From assembly GCF_031846505.1 (NCBI RefSeq), contig NZ_JAVRHP010000001.1:1-64000 (forward strand): DNA of 64,000 nucleotides. The letters run 5' to 3'. The notes beneath the pieces are model-generated. The model was not told where the DNA came from. It saw nothing but the letters and a program-made list of their open reading frames with translations, and did no database searches. The position numbers and the translations under genes were made by a program. Shown here piece by piece: positions 16,835-23,864 of this stretch. Origin of the DNA: Autumnicola edwardsiae. GTDB lineage: Bacteria > Bacteroidota > Bacteroidia > Flavobacteriales > Flavobacteriaceae. Position 1 is the first letter of the stretch; every line of letters begins with the position of its first letter.

Positions 16835-16853
16835 CACTGAGCTTGTCGAAGTG
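16835..16853. repeat. Dispersed repeat, family C (TTCGACAAGCTCAG type)
   Basis: CACTGAGCTTGTCGAAGTG lies in the 184-bp spacer between rpsI and rpsB. It matches from memory a short repeat core (TTCGACAAGCTCAG) seen in many Bacteroidota genomes. It is an imperfect palindrome with CCGGA/CCGGG flanks. Confidence 0.6.
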
Positions 16854-16952
16854 CCGGGAGTTAGTTTAGCATCTAAACAAGCAAGGCCGTATTTAATTAT
16901 AAATAGCCACTTGCCTGTTGCTATCTTCAACAGAACGTAAACTATTACAAAA

Positions 16953-17861
16953 ATGGCAAACAAAGTAGAAGTAAAAGAATTACTTGACGCAGGTGTACAT
17001 TTTGGACACCTTACAAGACGATGGAATCCAAACATGGCCCCTTATATATATATGGAGCGCAACGGGATTCACATCATCAACCTATATAAAAGTGCTGCCA
17101 AAATGCAGGAAGCCGGAGAGGCTTTGGCAAAAATAGCAGCCAGTGGTAGAAAAATACTTTTCGTAGCTACCAAGAAACAAGCAAAAGAGATCGTTGCTGA
17201 ACAAGCTGAAAGAGCAAACATGCCTTACATCACTGAAAGATGGCCTGGTGGTATGTTGACCAACTTTGTGACTATCCGTAAAGCTGTTAAGAAGATGGCT
17301 TCAATCGATAGAATGAAAAAAGACGGTACGTTTAACACGCTTTCTAAAAAAGAACGTCTGCAGGTAGATCGTCTTAGAGCTAAGTTAGAGAAAAACTTAG
17401 GTTCTATTTCAGATATGTCCAGACTTCCGGCAGCCTTGTTTATCGTTGATATTACACGTGAACACATTGCAGTTAAAGAAGCTCAAAAATTAAACATTCC
17501 AATTTTCGCGATGGTGGATACCAATTCAGATCCACGTGAAGTAGATTATTTGATCCCTTCTAACGACGATGCTTCAAAATCTATCAGCAAAGTAATTTCT
17601 TACGTTTCAGATTCTATTGTTGAAGGCTTATCTGAAAGAAAGACGAGCAAAGATTCTAAGAAGAAAGACGAGAAAGATAATGCCGCTCCTAAAGCAGCAA
17701 AATCTGAAAAAGCTCCAAAAGCAAAAGCCGAAAAAGCTGAAGTTCCTTCCACAGATCCTCAGGACAAAAAGGCTATGAAGGAAGCTCAGGAAGACGTAAA
17801 GCTGCAATCTAAACAACAAACTTTAGATAAAGCTTCCGACGCTAACGGAGAAGAAGAATAA
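16953..17861 (+). CDS. rpsB: 30S ribosomal protein S2
   Basis: A 302-residue S2. The globular core (1 to about 228) has the usual motifs: LLDAGVHFGHLTRRWNP, FVATKKQAKEIV, ERWPGGMLTNF, and PIFAMVDTNSDPREVDYLIP. It is followed by a roughly 70-residue Lys/Ala/Glu-rich disordered tail (from KDSKKKDEKDN), making it longer than the roughly 240-residue E. coli protein; such tails occur in flavobacterial S2. It is co-directional with tsf 92 bp downstream, the classic rpsB-tsf order, with a long hairpin between them. Confidence 0.98.
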   Translation: MANKVEVKELLDAGVHFGHLTRRWNPNMAPYIYMERNGIHIINLYKSAAKMQEAGEALAKIAASGRKILFVATKKQAKEIVAEQAERANMPYITERWPGGMLTNFVTIRKAVKKMASIDRMKKDGTFNTLSKKERLQVDRLRAKLEKNLGSISDMSRLPAALFIVDITREHIAVKEAQKLNIPIFAMVDTNSDPREVDYLIPSNDDASKSISKVISYVSDSIVEGLSERKTSKDSKKKDEKDNAAPKAAKSEKAPKAKAEKAEVPSTDPQDKKAMKEAQEDVKLQSKQQTLDKASDANGEEE

Positions 17862-17885
17862 ACATAACAGTTTGGTAAATTTTAT

Positions 17886-17926
17886 AAGTCGTTTAGTTCA
17901 TTTCTTTATACTTGACTAAACGACTT
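17886..17926 (+). terminator. Long hairpin between rpsB and tsf (attenuator or processing site)
   Basis: AAGTCGTTTAGT and ACTAAACGACTT form a perfect 12-bp stem with a 17-nt loop. No strong T-run follows, so it may be a partial terminator, a processing site or an mRNA end stabiliser setting S2:EF-Ts ratios. Confidence 0.5.
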
Positions 17927-17952
17927 GTTAATTCTAAATAAAATATAAGACT

Positions 17953-18780
17953 ATGGCTAAGATATCCGCCGCAGAAGTAAATAAACTAAGAAAAGCTACC
18001 GGTGCAGGAATGATGGACTGCAAAAAAGCTTTGGTAGAAGTTGATGGTGATTTTGACAAAGCAATTGAAGTGCTTCGTAAAAAAGGACAAAAAGTTGCTG
18101 CCAAAAGAGCAGACAGAGAATCCAGTGAGGGTGCTGCAATTGCAAAAGTAAATAATGACAGCACTAAAGGTGCCGTTATTTCCCTTAACTGTGAAACAGA
18201 TTTTGTTGCCAAAAACGAAGATTTCGTAGCTTTAGCACAAAGTCTTGCTGAACTTGCTCTGGATTACAATACTAAAGAGGAACTTTTGGCTGCAGACTAT
18301 AAAGGAATCACTGTTCAGGACAAACTTACCGAGCAAACCGGTGTTATTGGTGAAAAAATCGAAATTGGTGCTTTTAAAACTTTACAAGCTCCTTTTGTAG
18401 GTTCTTACATCCACGCAGGTAACAAAATTGCCGTTCTTACAGGCCTTTCGGCAAATGTAGAAGGTGCAGATGAAGCTGCTAAAAACGTTTCTATGCAGGC
18501 TGCTGCTATGAATCCTGTAGCTTTAAATGAAGACGGAGTAGATCAGTCTACCATCGATAAAGAAATTGAAATTGCAAAAGATCAATTGCGCCAGGAAGGA
18601 AAACCTGAAGAAATGCTTGATAAGATCGCTAAAGGAAAAATTCAGCGTTTCTTTAAAGACAACACTTTGGTGAACCAGGATTATATTAAAGGCAATAAAG
18701 AAAGCGTTGCAGATTATGTAAAATCTGTAGATTCTCAACTTGAAGTTATCGCTTTTGAAAGAGTTGCTCTTGGTGAGTAA
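17953..18780 (+). CDS. tsf: Translation elongation factor Ts
   Basis: A 275-residue EF-Ts, the guanine nucleotide exchange factor for EF-Tu. The N-terminal UBA-like domain has the signature VNKLRKATGAGMMDCKKALVE, and the core has NCETDFVAKNEDF, the segment that contacts the EF-Tu nucleotide site. The C-terminal part has the DQLRQEGKPEEMLDKIAKGK and FFKDNTLVNQDYI motifs. Length and order after rpsB are normal. A terminator lies immediately downstream. Confidence 0.98.
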   Translation: MAKISAAEVNKLRKATGAGMMDCKKALVEVDGDFDKAIEVLRKKGQKVAAKRADRESSEGAAIAKVNNDSTKGAVISLNCETDFVAKNEDFVALAQSLAELALDYNTKEELLAADYKGITVQDKLTEQTGVIGEKIEIGAFKTLQAPFVGSYIHAGNKIAVLTGLSANVEGADEAAKNVSMQAAAMNPVALNEDGVDQSTIDKEIEIAKDQLRQEGKPEEMLDKIAKGKIQRFFKDNTLVNQDYIKGNKESVADYVKSVDSQLEVIAFERVALGE

Positions 18781-18802
18781 TTTCTTCTGAAGAAAATATT
18801 TT

Positions 18803-18836
18803 AAACCGCTTTCTTAATAAGGAAGCGGTTTTTTAT
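18803..18836 (+). terminator. Terminator after tsf
   Basis: AAACCGCTT and AAGCGGTTT arms with an 11-nt loop, followed by TTTTATTTTT. Confidence 0.88.
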
Positions 18837-18915
18837 TTTTTAGTTGAAAGTATCTCAAAAATAAAGTTGAAATATGTTTTAATTTTATGTGTATCTTACT
18901 ACTATAGTTCAATTT

Positions 18916-19167
18916 ATGAAACAGAATATAGACATAGATGAAGCTACTTTATCTAAACTGAAGATTATTTCGTCTACACAAGGACTTAGCATCAAAGCAA
19001 TACTGGAAAGAGCCGTGAATTCTTTTATTAACAACATTGAAAAAGAAAAATTCGAGCAGCTAAACGATCAGGAAAAAGAGGATCTTGGGCTTATGATCCT
19101 AATGCAGCAGGCTAATAAGAATGAAACTGTGAGCGAAGATGAATTTTTTCAATCTTTATACGAGTGA
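18916..19167 (+). CDS. Antitoxin of a RelE/ParE-type TA pair
   Basis: An 83-residue small acidic protein. The N-terminal half looks like a ribbon-helix-helix or related DNA-binding segment (NIDIDEATLSKLKIIS, GLSIKAILERAVNSF) and the C-terminal half is acidic and probably disordered (NDQEKEDLGLM, SEDEFFQSLYE), as expected for the toxin-wrapping region. ATG 18916 is preferred to the in-frame GTG at 18889, since the latter falls in the predicted promoter region. Its TGA overlaps the GTG start of the next gene by 4 bp, giving translational coupling. Antitoxin function is inferred from architecture and the toxin next door. Confidence 0.75.
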   Translation: MKQNIDIDEATLSKLKIISSTQGLSIKAILERAVNSFINNIEKEKFEQLNDQEKEDLGLMILMQQANKNETVSEDEFFQSLYE

Positions 19168-19430
19168 AGATTATTTACTCAAGAGCCATTTCAAAAGACG
19201 TTCGCAAGATAAAAGATAAATCTTTGCAGCAAGACATTACGAAGATCATCAATGATCTCAAGGCAGCTCGAAGTATAAAAGAATTAAAAAACACCAAAAA
19301 ACTAATCGGTTTCAAAGATGCCTACCGCATTAAAATAGGTAAATACAGATTAGGCTTCTTTCTGGAAGATGACTCTATCTTTCTTGCCCGTCTTGTGAAA
19401 CGTGGTGAAATCTATAAAGTCTTTCCATAA
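19164..19430 (+). CDS. RelE/ParE-family toxin
   Basis: An 88-residue protein of the RelE/ParE superfamily. It shows the family layout: helix 1 (SRAISKDVRKIKDKSLQQDI), a second helix with LKAARSIKELKNTKKL, and the beta-sheet core LIGFKDAYRIKIGKYRLGFF followed by ARLVKRGEIYKVFP. RelE members cut mRNA on the ribosome and ParE members poison gyrase; the sequence alone does not decide between them. The GTG start overlaps the antitoxin stop (GTGA), so the pair is one operon. The reading frame is intact, unlike the HicA copy at 3111. Confidence 0.85.
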   Translation: MKIIYSRAISKDVRKIKDKSLQQDITKIINDLKAARSIKELKNTKKLIGFKDAYRIKIGKYRLGFFLEDDSIFLARLVKRGEIYKVFP

Positions 19431-19470
19431 TTCCTTGCCAAGAAATTCAGCTTAACAATTTACTGTAAGC

Positions 19471-19489
19471 CGATAATTGCCATTTTTAA
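19471..19489. repeat. Dispersed palindrome, family A (half copy)
   Basis: CGATAATTGCCATTTTTAA retains the left half and core of family A; it lies between the toxin gene and trmN6. Confidence 0.4.
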
Positions 19490-19533
19490 GCATTCACTTT
19501 TTTTCCGCAGAAAACCTTCAATTTTTTACTTTC

Positions 19534-20280
19534 ATGTCTGATCAAATCTTCAAATTCAAAGAATTCTCCGTCGCTCAGGACAAATCTGCGATGAAAATAG
19601 GTACAGACGGTGTTTTACTCGGTGCCTGGACGCCTCTGGAACATAATCTGGAGTCTATCCTTGATATTGGCACAGGAACCGGTCTTATCGCTCTCATGAT
19701 AGCCCAAAGATCTTCCGCTTTTGCCATAGACGCCATAGAAATTGAAGAAAATGCGTACGAACAGGCAGTCGAAAACTTCGAAAACAGCGATTGGGGCGAC
19801 AGATTGTTCTGTTACCATGCAGATTTAAATGAATTTGCTGAAGAAATGCAGGATGAGGAAAAATACGACCTCATTATTTCCAATCCACCGTTTTATGCTG
19901 CTCCCTTATCTCCGGAAGTAGCCGAAAATGAGCAAAAAATGACAGAGGCCAGGAAAATGGCTCGCTTCTCAGATTCCCTTCCGTTTGATCACCTAGTACG
20001 CGGAGCTTCCTTATTACTTTCTGAAAAAGGGATCTTCAGCGTAATAATTCCTAATTCTGAAGAAGAAGATTTTATAGATCTTGCCTCCAAAGTTCATCTT
20101 TTTCCGAAGAAAATTACCCGCGTAAGAGGAACTGAGACCAGTGCTTTAAAAAGGTCATTGCTGACATTTTCTTTTCAGAAAACCCAAGCGGTAACAGATG
20201 AATTGATTATCGAAATTTCCCGGCACAACTATACTGAAGCTTATAAAGAATTGGTAGCGCCCTTTTATTTAAAGCTATAA
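19534..20280 (+). CDS. trmN6: tRNA1(Val) (adenine(37)-N6)-methyltransferase
   Basis: A 248-residue SAM-dependent methyltransferase of the TrmN6/YfiC family. The N-terminus FKFKEFSVAQDKSAMKIGTDG is the family signature. SAM motif I is LDIGTGTGLIALMIAQ and the catalytic NPPF motif is at about 117 (IISNPPFYA), marking an adenine-N6 enzyme. It would methylate A37 of tRNA-Val. ATG 19534 (MSDQIFKF) is the start; the open frame upstream to 19477 overlaps a family A repeat and is not conserved-looking. It is monocistronic between the TA pair and the dehydrogenase gene. Confidence 0.92.
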   Translation: MSDQIFKFKEFSVAQDKSAMKIGTDGVLLGAWTPLEHNLESILDIGTGTGLIALMIAQRSSAFAIDAIEIEENAYEQAVENFENSDWGDRLFCYHADLNEFAEEMQDEEKYDLIISNPPFYAAPLSPEVAENEQKMTEARKMARFSDSLPFDHLVRGASLLLSEKGIFSVIIPNSEEEDFIDLASKVHLFPKKITRVRGTETSALKRSLLTFSFQKTQAVTDELIIEISRHNYTEAYKELVAPFYLKL

Positions 20281-20302
20281 TCACAGTTTCCCGAATTCCT
20301 TC

Positions 20303-20325
20303 TGCAAGGTTTTCGAAACCTTATA
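20303..20325. repeat. Dispersed hairpin repeat, family B
   Basis: TGCAAGGTTTTCGAAACCTTATA, an imperfect copy with a TTCGAA centre, in the gap before the acyl-CoA dehydrogenase gene. Confidence 0.55.
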
Positions 20326-20375
20326 GGTTTTATTAGAAACTCAAAATTTTCTTCAGGTTTCCGCAGAAAAAGGCT

Positions 20376-20406
20376 TTGTTTGCTGCAAAAGTCCTCGTTA
20401 TATTTG
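20376..20406 (+). promoter_or_regulatory. Promoter of the acyl-CoA dehydrogenase gene
   Basis: TTG at 20376-20378, a 20-bp spacer and TATATTTG at 20399-20406. This places the transcript start downstream of the longest possible ORF start and supports ATG 20424. Confidence 0.65.
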
Positions 20407-20423
20407 TGAATAAACTCACCGGC

Positions 20424-21599
20424 ATGAAAGAAGATCTTTTCCAGGCTCCCGATTATTATAACCTTGACGAACTACTTACAGAAGAACATAAGGTGGTTAG
20501 GCAAGCCACAAGGGCCTTTGTAAAAAAGGAGATTTCCCCCATAATTGAAGAAGCGGCTCAAAAAGCCGAATTTCCGAAACAGCTTTTAAAAGGCCTGGGC
20601 GAAATTGGTGCTTTTGGCTCCTTTATTCCCGAAGATTTCGGTGGTGCCGGTATGGATCAAATTTCCTACGGACTCATTATGCAGGAACTTGAACGCGGTG
20701 ATAGCGGGATTCGTTCTACAGCTTCGGTACAAACTTCTTTGGTAATGGATCCAATTTTTAAATTTGGAACCGGTGAGCAGCGGGAAAAGTTTCTTCCGAA
20801 ACTCGCTACCGGAGAAATGATTGGTTGTTTTGGCTTAACCGAACCCGATCATGGCTCCAATCCTGCGGGAATGCGCACCAATTTTCAAGACAAGGGAGAT
20901 CACTATTTACTCAATGGGTCGAAAATGTGGATTTCTAATGCCCCGTTTGCAGACATAGCCATTGTATGGGCAAAAGACGAAAATGAGCGTATCCACGGAC
21001 TTATTGTAGAACGCGGGATGGAAGGGTTTTCCACTCCTGAGACTCATAACAAATGGTCACTACGTGCCAGCGCCACCGGAGAACTGGTTTTTGACAACGT
21101 GAAAATCCCAAAGAAAAATCTGTTACCCAACAAGAGCGGATTGGGAGCTCCGTTGGGCTGCCTTGATTCTGCGAGATTTGGAATTGCTTGGGGTGCAATT
21201 GGCGCAGCTATGGATTGTTATGATACCGCCTTAAAATACGCAAAGGAACGTGTTCAGTTTAACAAACCCATAGCCGCAAAACAACTTCAGCAGAAAAAAC
21301 TGACAGAAATGATCACAGAGATCACAAAAGCACAATTATTGTCCTGGAGACTGGGAACGCTCAAAAACGAAGGGAAAGCAACTTCCGCACAAATTTCTAT
21401 GGCTAAAAGAAACAATGTGGAAATGGCGCTGAAAATAGCGAGGGAAGCACGGCAGGTGCTTGGTGCAAATGGTATTAGCGGTAATTACAGCGTTATGCGG
21501 CACATGATGAACCTGGAAAGCGTGATTACTTACGAAGGTACGCACGATATTCATCTCTTAATTACGGGAATGGATATTACAGGGCATGCGGCGTTTTAA
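20424..21599 (+). CDS. Acyl-CoA dehydrogenase, glutaryl-CoA dehydrogenase type
   Basis: A 391-residue FAD enzyme, close to the length of glutaryl-CoA dehydrogenase. Signatures include ERGDSGIRSTASVQ (substrate pocket), CFGLTEPDHGSNPAGM and KMWISNAPFADI (FAD binding), and YEGTHDIH near the end, where the Glu at about 370 is the catalytic base of this family. It would oxidise and decarboxylate glutaryl-CoA in lysine or tryptophan breakdown, or act on a similar short acyl-CoA. ATG 20424 (MKEDLFQAPDYYNL) is chosen because the promoter lies within the longer frame. It is monocistronic; no other lysine-degradation gene is adjacent. Confidence 0.9.
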   Translation: MKEDLFQAPDYYNLDELLTEEHKVVRQATRAFVKKEISPIIEEAAQKAEFPKQLLKGLGEIGAFGSFIPEDFGGAGMDQISYGLIMQELERGDSGIRSTASVQTSLVMDPIFKFGTGEQREKFLPKLATGEMIGCFGLTEPDHGSNPAGMRTNFQDKGDHYLLNGSKMWISNAPFADIAIVWAKDENERIHGLIVERGMEGFSTPETHNKWSLRASATGELVFDNVKIPKKNLLPNKSGLGAPLGCLDSARFGIAWGAIGAAMDCYDTALKYAKERVQFNKPIAAKQLQQKKLTEMITEITKAQLLSWRLGTLKNEGKATSAQISMAKRNNVEMALKIAREARQVLGANGISGNYSVMRHMMNLESVITYEGTHDIHLLITGMDITGHAAF

Positions 21600-21650
21600 T
21601 TTTTAAATCCAGGTTAAGGAGAGAAAAAGCTAAAAAATAAAATTCTCAAA

Positions 21651-21830
21651 TTATTGTAAATCAAAGCAGGGGCAGCGTTTGCAACGCTTGCCTTTTTTGT
21701 AGCTCTCGCAGCACTTCTTCTTCAGGGCCTTCGGCTTCTTTGCCACCACCCCGTCAATTTTTAAATACTCTTCAGATTTTTTGGAGTAAAAAATGATGAT
21801 GTTCTGTAAAGATGTAAAACGAGTCTTCAT
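21651..21830 (-). CDS. Small Lys/Cys-rich protein (59 aa), uncharacterised
   Basis: The reverse strand from ATG 21830 to TAA 21651 encodes 59 residues. The first half (SLQNIIIFYSKKSEEYLKID) looks like a short amphipathic module. The second half is very basic and ends with five cysteines in two close groups: a CC pair (KKKCCESYKKGKRC) and KRCPCF. The pattern CC-x8-C-x2-C-x-C suggests a metal site (zinc or Fe-S) on an RNA- or DNA-binding tail, but this is inference. No family name is known to me. It sits alone in a 341-bp gap between co-directional plus-strand genes; TAACTTTA upstream is close to the -7 consensus. The codon pattern and compact gene organisation favour a real gene. Confidence 0.7.
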   Translation of the reverse strand: MKTRFTSLQNIIIFYSKKSEEYLKIDGVVAKKPKALKKKCCESYKKGKRCKRCPCFDLQ

Positions 21831-21843
21831 ATTTTAAAGTTAT

Positions 21844-21866
21844 CGCAAAATGGGCAATTTTTGGGT
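21844..21866. repeat. Dispersed palindrome, family A (degenerate)
   Basis: CGCAAAATGGGCAATTTTTGGG, an imperfect family A copy between the 59-codon gene and the DUF3050 gene. Confidence 0.4.
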
Positions 21867-21940
21867 TAAATCTACTTTAAAGTATTTATATATTTTATAA
21901 ATCCCTTTCCAGCTGTTACTTTTGCAAAAACCAAGATTTT

Positions 21941-22735
21941 ATGATAGAGAAGATAAATAACAGCCTGAAACCAAAAACAGAACAGCTTTTAAATCATTCC
22001 CTATATCAAAAAATAACGTCACCAGAAGAGCTCCGGATTTTTATGGAACACCATGTATTTGCAGTATGGGATTTTATGTCCCTGCTTACTGCGCTACAGG
22101 AAAAACTTACCAAAACAACGCAACCATGGTTTCCTGTAGGTGATCCTGAGATAAGATATTTAATTAATGAAATTGTACTTGCTGAAGATACCGATGTAAA
22201 CCTGGAAGGAAAACATCAAAGCCACTTTGAGATGTACCTGGAAGCAATGGCCTCTGCCGGTGCAAATACAAAAAAGATAGAAGATTTTCTTCTCCAGGTT
22301 AACCACGGCACAGATATCTTTCTAATTATAGCAGCCAGTAAAATACCGCTAAATATAAAGCAGTTTCTTAAAAATACTTTTGATGTAATTTCTGAAGGAA
22401 AACCGCACAACATTGCTGCTGCTTTTACCTTTGGAAGAGAAGGCCTTATCCCCGCGATGTTTTCTTCAATTATTGAAAATGTTCAAAGAAATTTTCCTGA
22501 AAATGATCTAAGGCTGTTCAAGTATTATTTTGACAGGCATATTGAACTTGATGGTGACGAACATGGTCCTATGGCTTTTAAAATGATAGAAAAGCTCTGC
22601 GGAAATGATGCTGAAAAATGGCAGGAAGCTCAACAAACCGCTGAAAATGCACTTTCCAGCCGAATTGAACTCTGGAATGGAATAGAAGAAGTCATTTCAG
22701 AAAAAACAGAATCTGAAAACCTGCAAAGAGTTTAA
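21941..22735 (+). CDS. DUF3050 family protein (haem-oxygenase-like fold)
   Basis: A 264-residue soluble, mostly helical protein of family DUF3050, predicted to have a haem-oxygenase/TENA-like helical bundle. Conserved-looking segments are FMEHHVFAVWDFMSLLTALQ, EIVLAEDTD, SHFEMYLEAM, FTFGREGLIPAMF and RHIELDGDEHGPMA; the His, Glu and Asp residues in the first and last of these could bind a di-iron centre (inference from the fold). No function is established. TACTTTTG at 21917-21924 fits a -7 element. It is monocistronic and followed by the densest repeat cluster in the window. Confidence 0.85.
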   Translation: MIEKINNSLKPKTEQLLNHSLYQKITSPEELRIFMEHHVFAVWDFMSLLTALQEKLTKTTQPWFPVGDPEIRYLINEIVLAEDTDVNLEGKHQSHFEMYLEAMASAGANTKKIEDFLLQVNHGTDIFLIIAASKIPLNIKQFLKNTFDVISEGKPHNIAAAFTFGREGLIPAMFSSIIENVQRNFPENDLRLFKYYFDRHIELDGDEHGPMAFKMIEKLCGNDAEKWQEAQQTAENALSSRIELWNGIEEVISEKTESENLQRV

Positions 22736-22760
22736 TAATACAAGCTTTTGAGTCTATGCC

Positions 22761-22778
22761 TGAAAATGGCAATTTTCG
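22761..22778. repeat. Dispersed palindrome, family A
   Basis: TGAAAATGGCAATTTTCG; first element of the five-element cluster between the DUF3050 and ferredoxin genes. Confidence 0.55.
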
Positions 22779-22811
22779 TCCTAATATTTTTGAACTCACG
22801 GAAAATAAATT

Positions 22812-22844
22812 AGACCTCACAGGTTTTAAAAACTTGTGAGGTCT
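22812..22844. repeat. Dispersed hairpin repeat, family B
   Basis: AGACCTCACAGGTTTT and AAAACTTGTGAGGTCT arms with one mismatch; nearly identical to the copy at 3830. Confidence 0.8.
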
Positions 22845-22863
22845 GGTGGTCAAAGGGTTTAAG

Positions 22864-22889
22864 CCGATGTCTAAAAATTGCAATTCGTC
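22864..22889. repeat. Dispersed palindrome, family A (degenerate)
   Basis: CCGATGTCTAAAAATTGCAATTCGTC, a diverged copy with the AATTGCAATT core retained. Confidence 0.4.
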
Positions 22890-22907
22890 CAACAGTGTGA
22901 GATAAAA

Positions 22908-22940
22908 AGACCTGTCAGGTTTTCGAAACCTGAAAGGTCT
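22908..22940. repeat. Dispersed hairpin repeat, family B
   Basis: AGACCTGTCAGGTTT...AAACCTGAAAGGTCT with a TTCGAA-type centre and two mismatches. Confidence 0.75.
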
Positions 22941-22991
22941 CACTCAAAATGACTATAAGTTGTCCAAAAAGACCATTCCGGCAACAGTATC

Positions 22992-23012
22992 CCGATAATT
23001 GGCAAATTCCGG
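22992..23012. repeat. Dispersed palindrome, family A
   Basis: CCGATAATTGGCAAATTCCGG, imperfect; last element of the cluster. Confidence 0.5.
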
Positions 23013-23033
23013 ATTAAACTTTTAAATTTTCTT

Positions 23034-23369
23034 CTAAGTTGACTCGGGAGCAAGCTTTACCTCCAGCCCGTCCAGTTCTTCTGTAATTGGAATCTGGCAG
23101 CTTAAACGGCTGTTGGACTCCACAAAAAATGCCTGATCCAGCATATCTTCCTCTTCTATACTTTGCTCTGGCAGCATGTGCTCCAGATTAAGAATATAGC
23201 ACTGGCAGGACGCGCACATAGCCATACCGCCGCAAATTCCAATAGTACCCTCGGGCGCAAGCTCGTAAGAGCGAACTACCTCCATAAGGTTCATATTCAT
23301 ATCTGTAGGGGCATCTACCAAATGTGCTTCCCCTTCGCGGTCGATAATTGTGATTTTAATATCAGACAT
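23034..23369 (-). CDS. 2Fe-2S ferredoxin (adrenodoxin type)
   Basis: A 111-residue [2Fe-2S] ferredoxin for cytosolic electron transfer. The cluster ligands are in the order expected for the adrenodoxin/ISC type: C-x5-C-x2-C in GICGGMAMCASC and the fourth Cys in RLSCQIP. The loop EDMLDQA between them is the usual acidic partner-docking helix. ATG 23369 (MSDIKITIID) is the start; the longer open frame is not typical. Its upstream region, on the way to nfu and mrp, holds a long hairpin (23412-23454). With Nfu and Mrp nearby on the same strand it fits an Fe-S group. Confidence 0.93.
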   Translation of the reverse strand: MSDIKITIIDREGEAHLVDAPTDMNMNLMEVVRSYELAPEGTIGICGGMAMCASCQCYILNLEHMLPEQSIEEEDMLDQAFFVESNSRLSCQIPITEELDGLEVKLAPEST

Positions 23370-23411
23370 AGTGTAAGTAAAAAAGATCTTGATCGTGTTT
23401 AAAAAATGATA

Positions 23412-23454
23412 AGCTGAAACAACCACTTCTAAATTGAAGCAGGAAGTTTCAGCT
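23412..23454. other. Long imperfect hairpin between ferredoxin and nfu genes
   Basis: AGCTGAAAC and GTTTCAGCT form the outer stem, and CTTC/GAAG pair inside around TAAATT. It sits 43 bp upstream of the ferredoxin start and 168 bp after the nfu stop. It may be an mRNA leader structure or an end of the mrp-nfu transcript. The rest of gap 23370-23621 shows nothing recognisable. Confidence 0.4.
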
Positions 23455-23621
23455 AATTTCGATCAAAACAAGCTTATAATTTATATTCATTTATTCAAAT
23501 CCAACTTATTCTGAAACTCTTCATTTTCATTTTAATGAAAATAATATTCAAAAAAAGCATTGATATTTTCTCCTGAATCCGTAATTTCTTCCGAAGGATA
23601 ATCCAGCTTCAGCTACAAAAA

Positions 23622-23864
23622 TTAATGCTCTACATTAATTACCTGCTCAATTTGCGGCACGTATTTTTTAATGGTCATTTCCACACCAGATTTAAGCGTC
23701 ATGGTATTTACAGAACAACCCACGCATGCACCTTCCAGCTGCACCCTTACCAGACGGTCATCTTCAATGGAAATTAAAGAGATATCCCCTCCATCGCTTT
23801 CAAGAAACGGACGGATCTCGGCCAAAGCCTTTTCTACGTTTATTTTAACTTCTTCGCTCGTCAT
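23622..23864 (-). CDS. NifU-like iron-sulfur carrier (Nfu domain)
   Basis: An 80-residue stand-alone Nfu domain that carries and delivers Fe-S clusters. It has the family segments LAEIRPFLESDGGDISL and, around the metal site, VQLEGACVGCSVNTMTL, with the CxxC that binds the cluster between two subunits. Its ATG begins two bases before the mrp stop in the compact arrangement tag|atg with no gap, so mrp and nfu are one operon. Length is normal for a single-domain Nfu. Confidence 0.93.
   Translation of the reverse strand: MTSEEVKINVEKALAEIRPFLESDGGDISLISIEDDRLVRVQLEGACVGCSVNTMTLKSGVEMTIKKYVPQIEQVINVEH

Noticed and set aside
20376..20423. Longer start of the acyl-CoA dehydrogenase
   Set aside because: A full promoter lies within this stretch, so ATG 20424 is the start.
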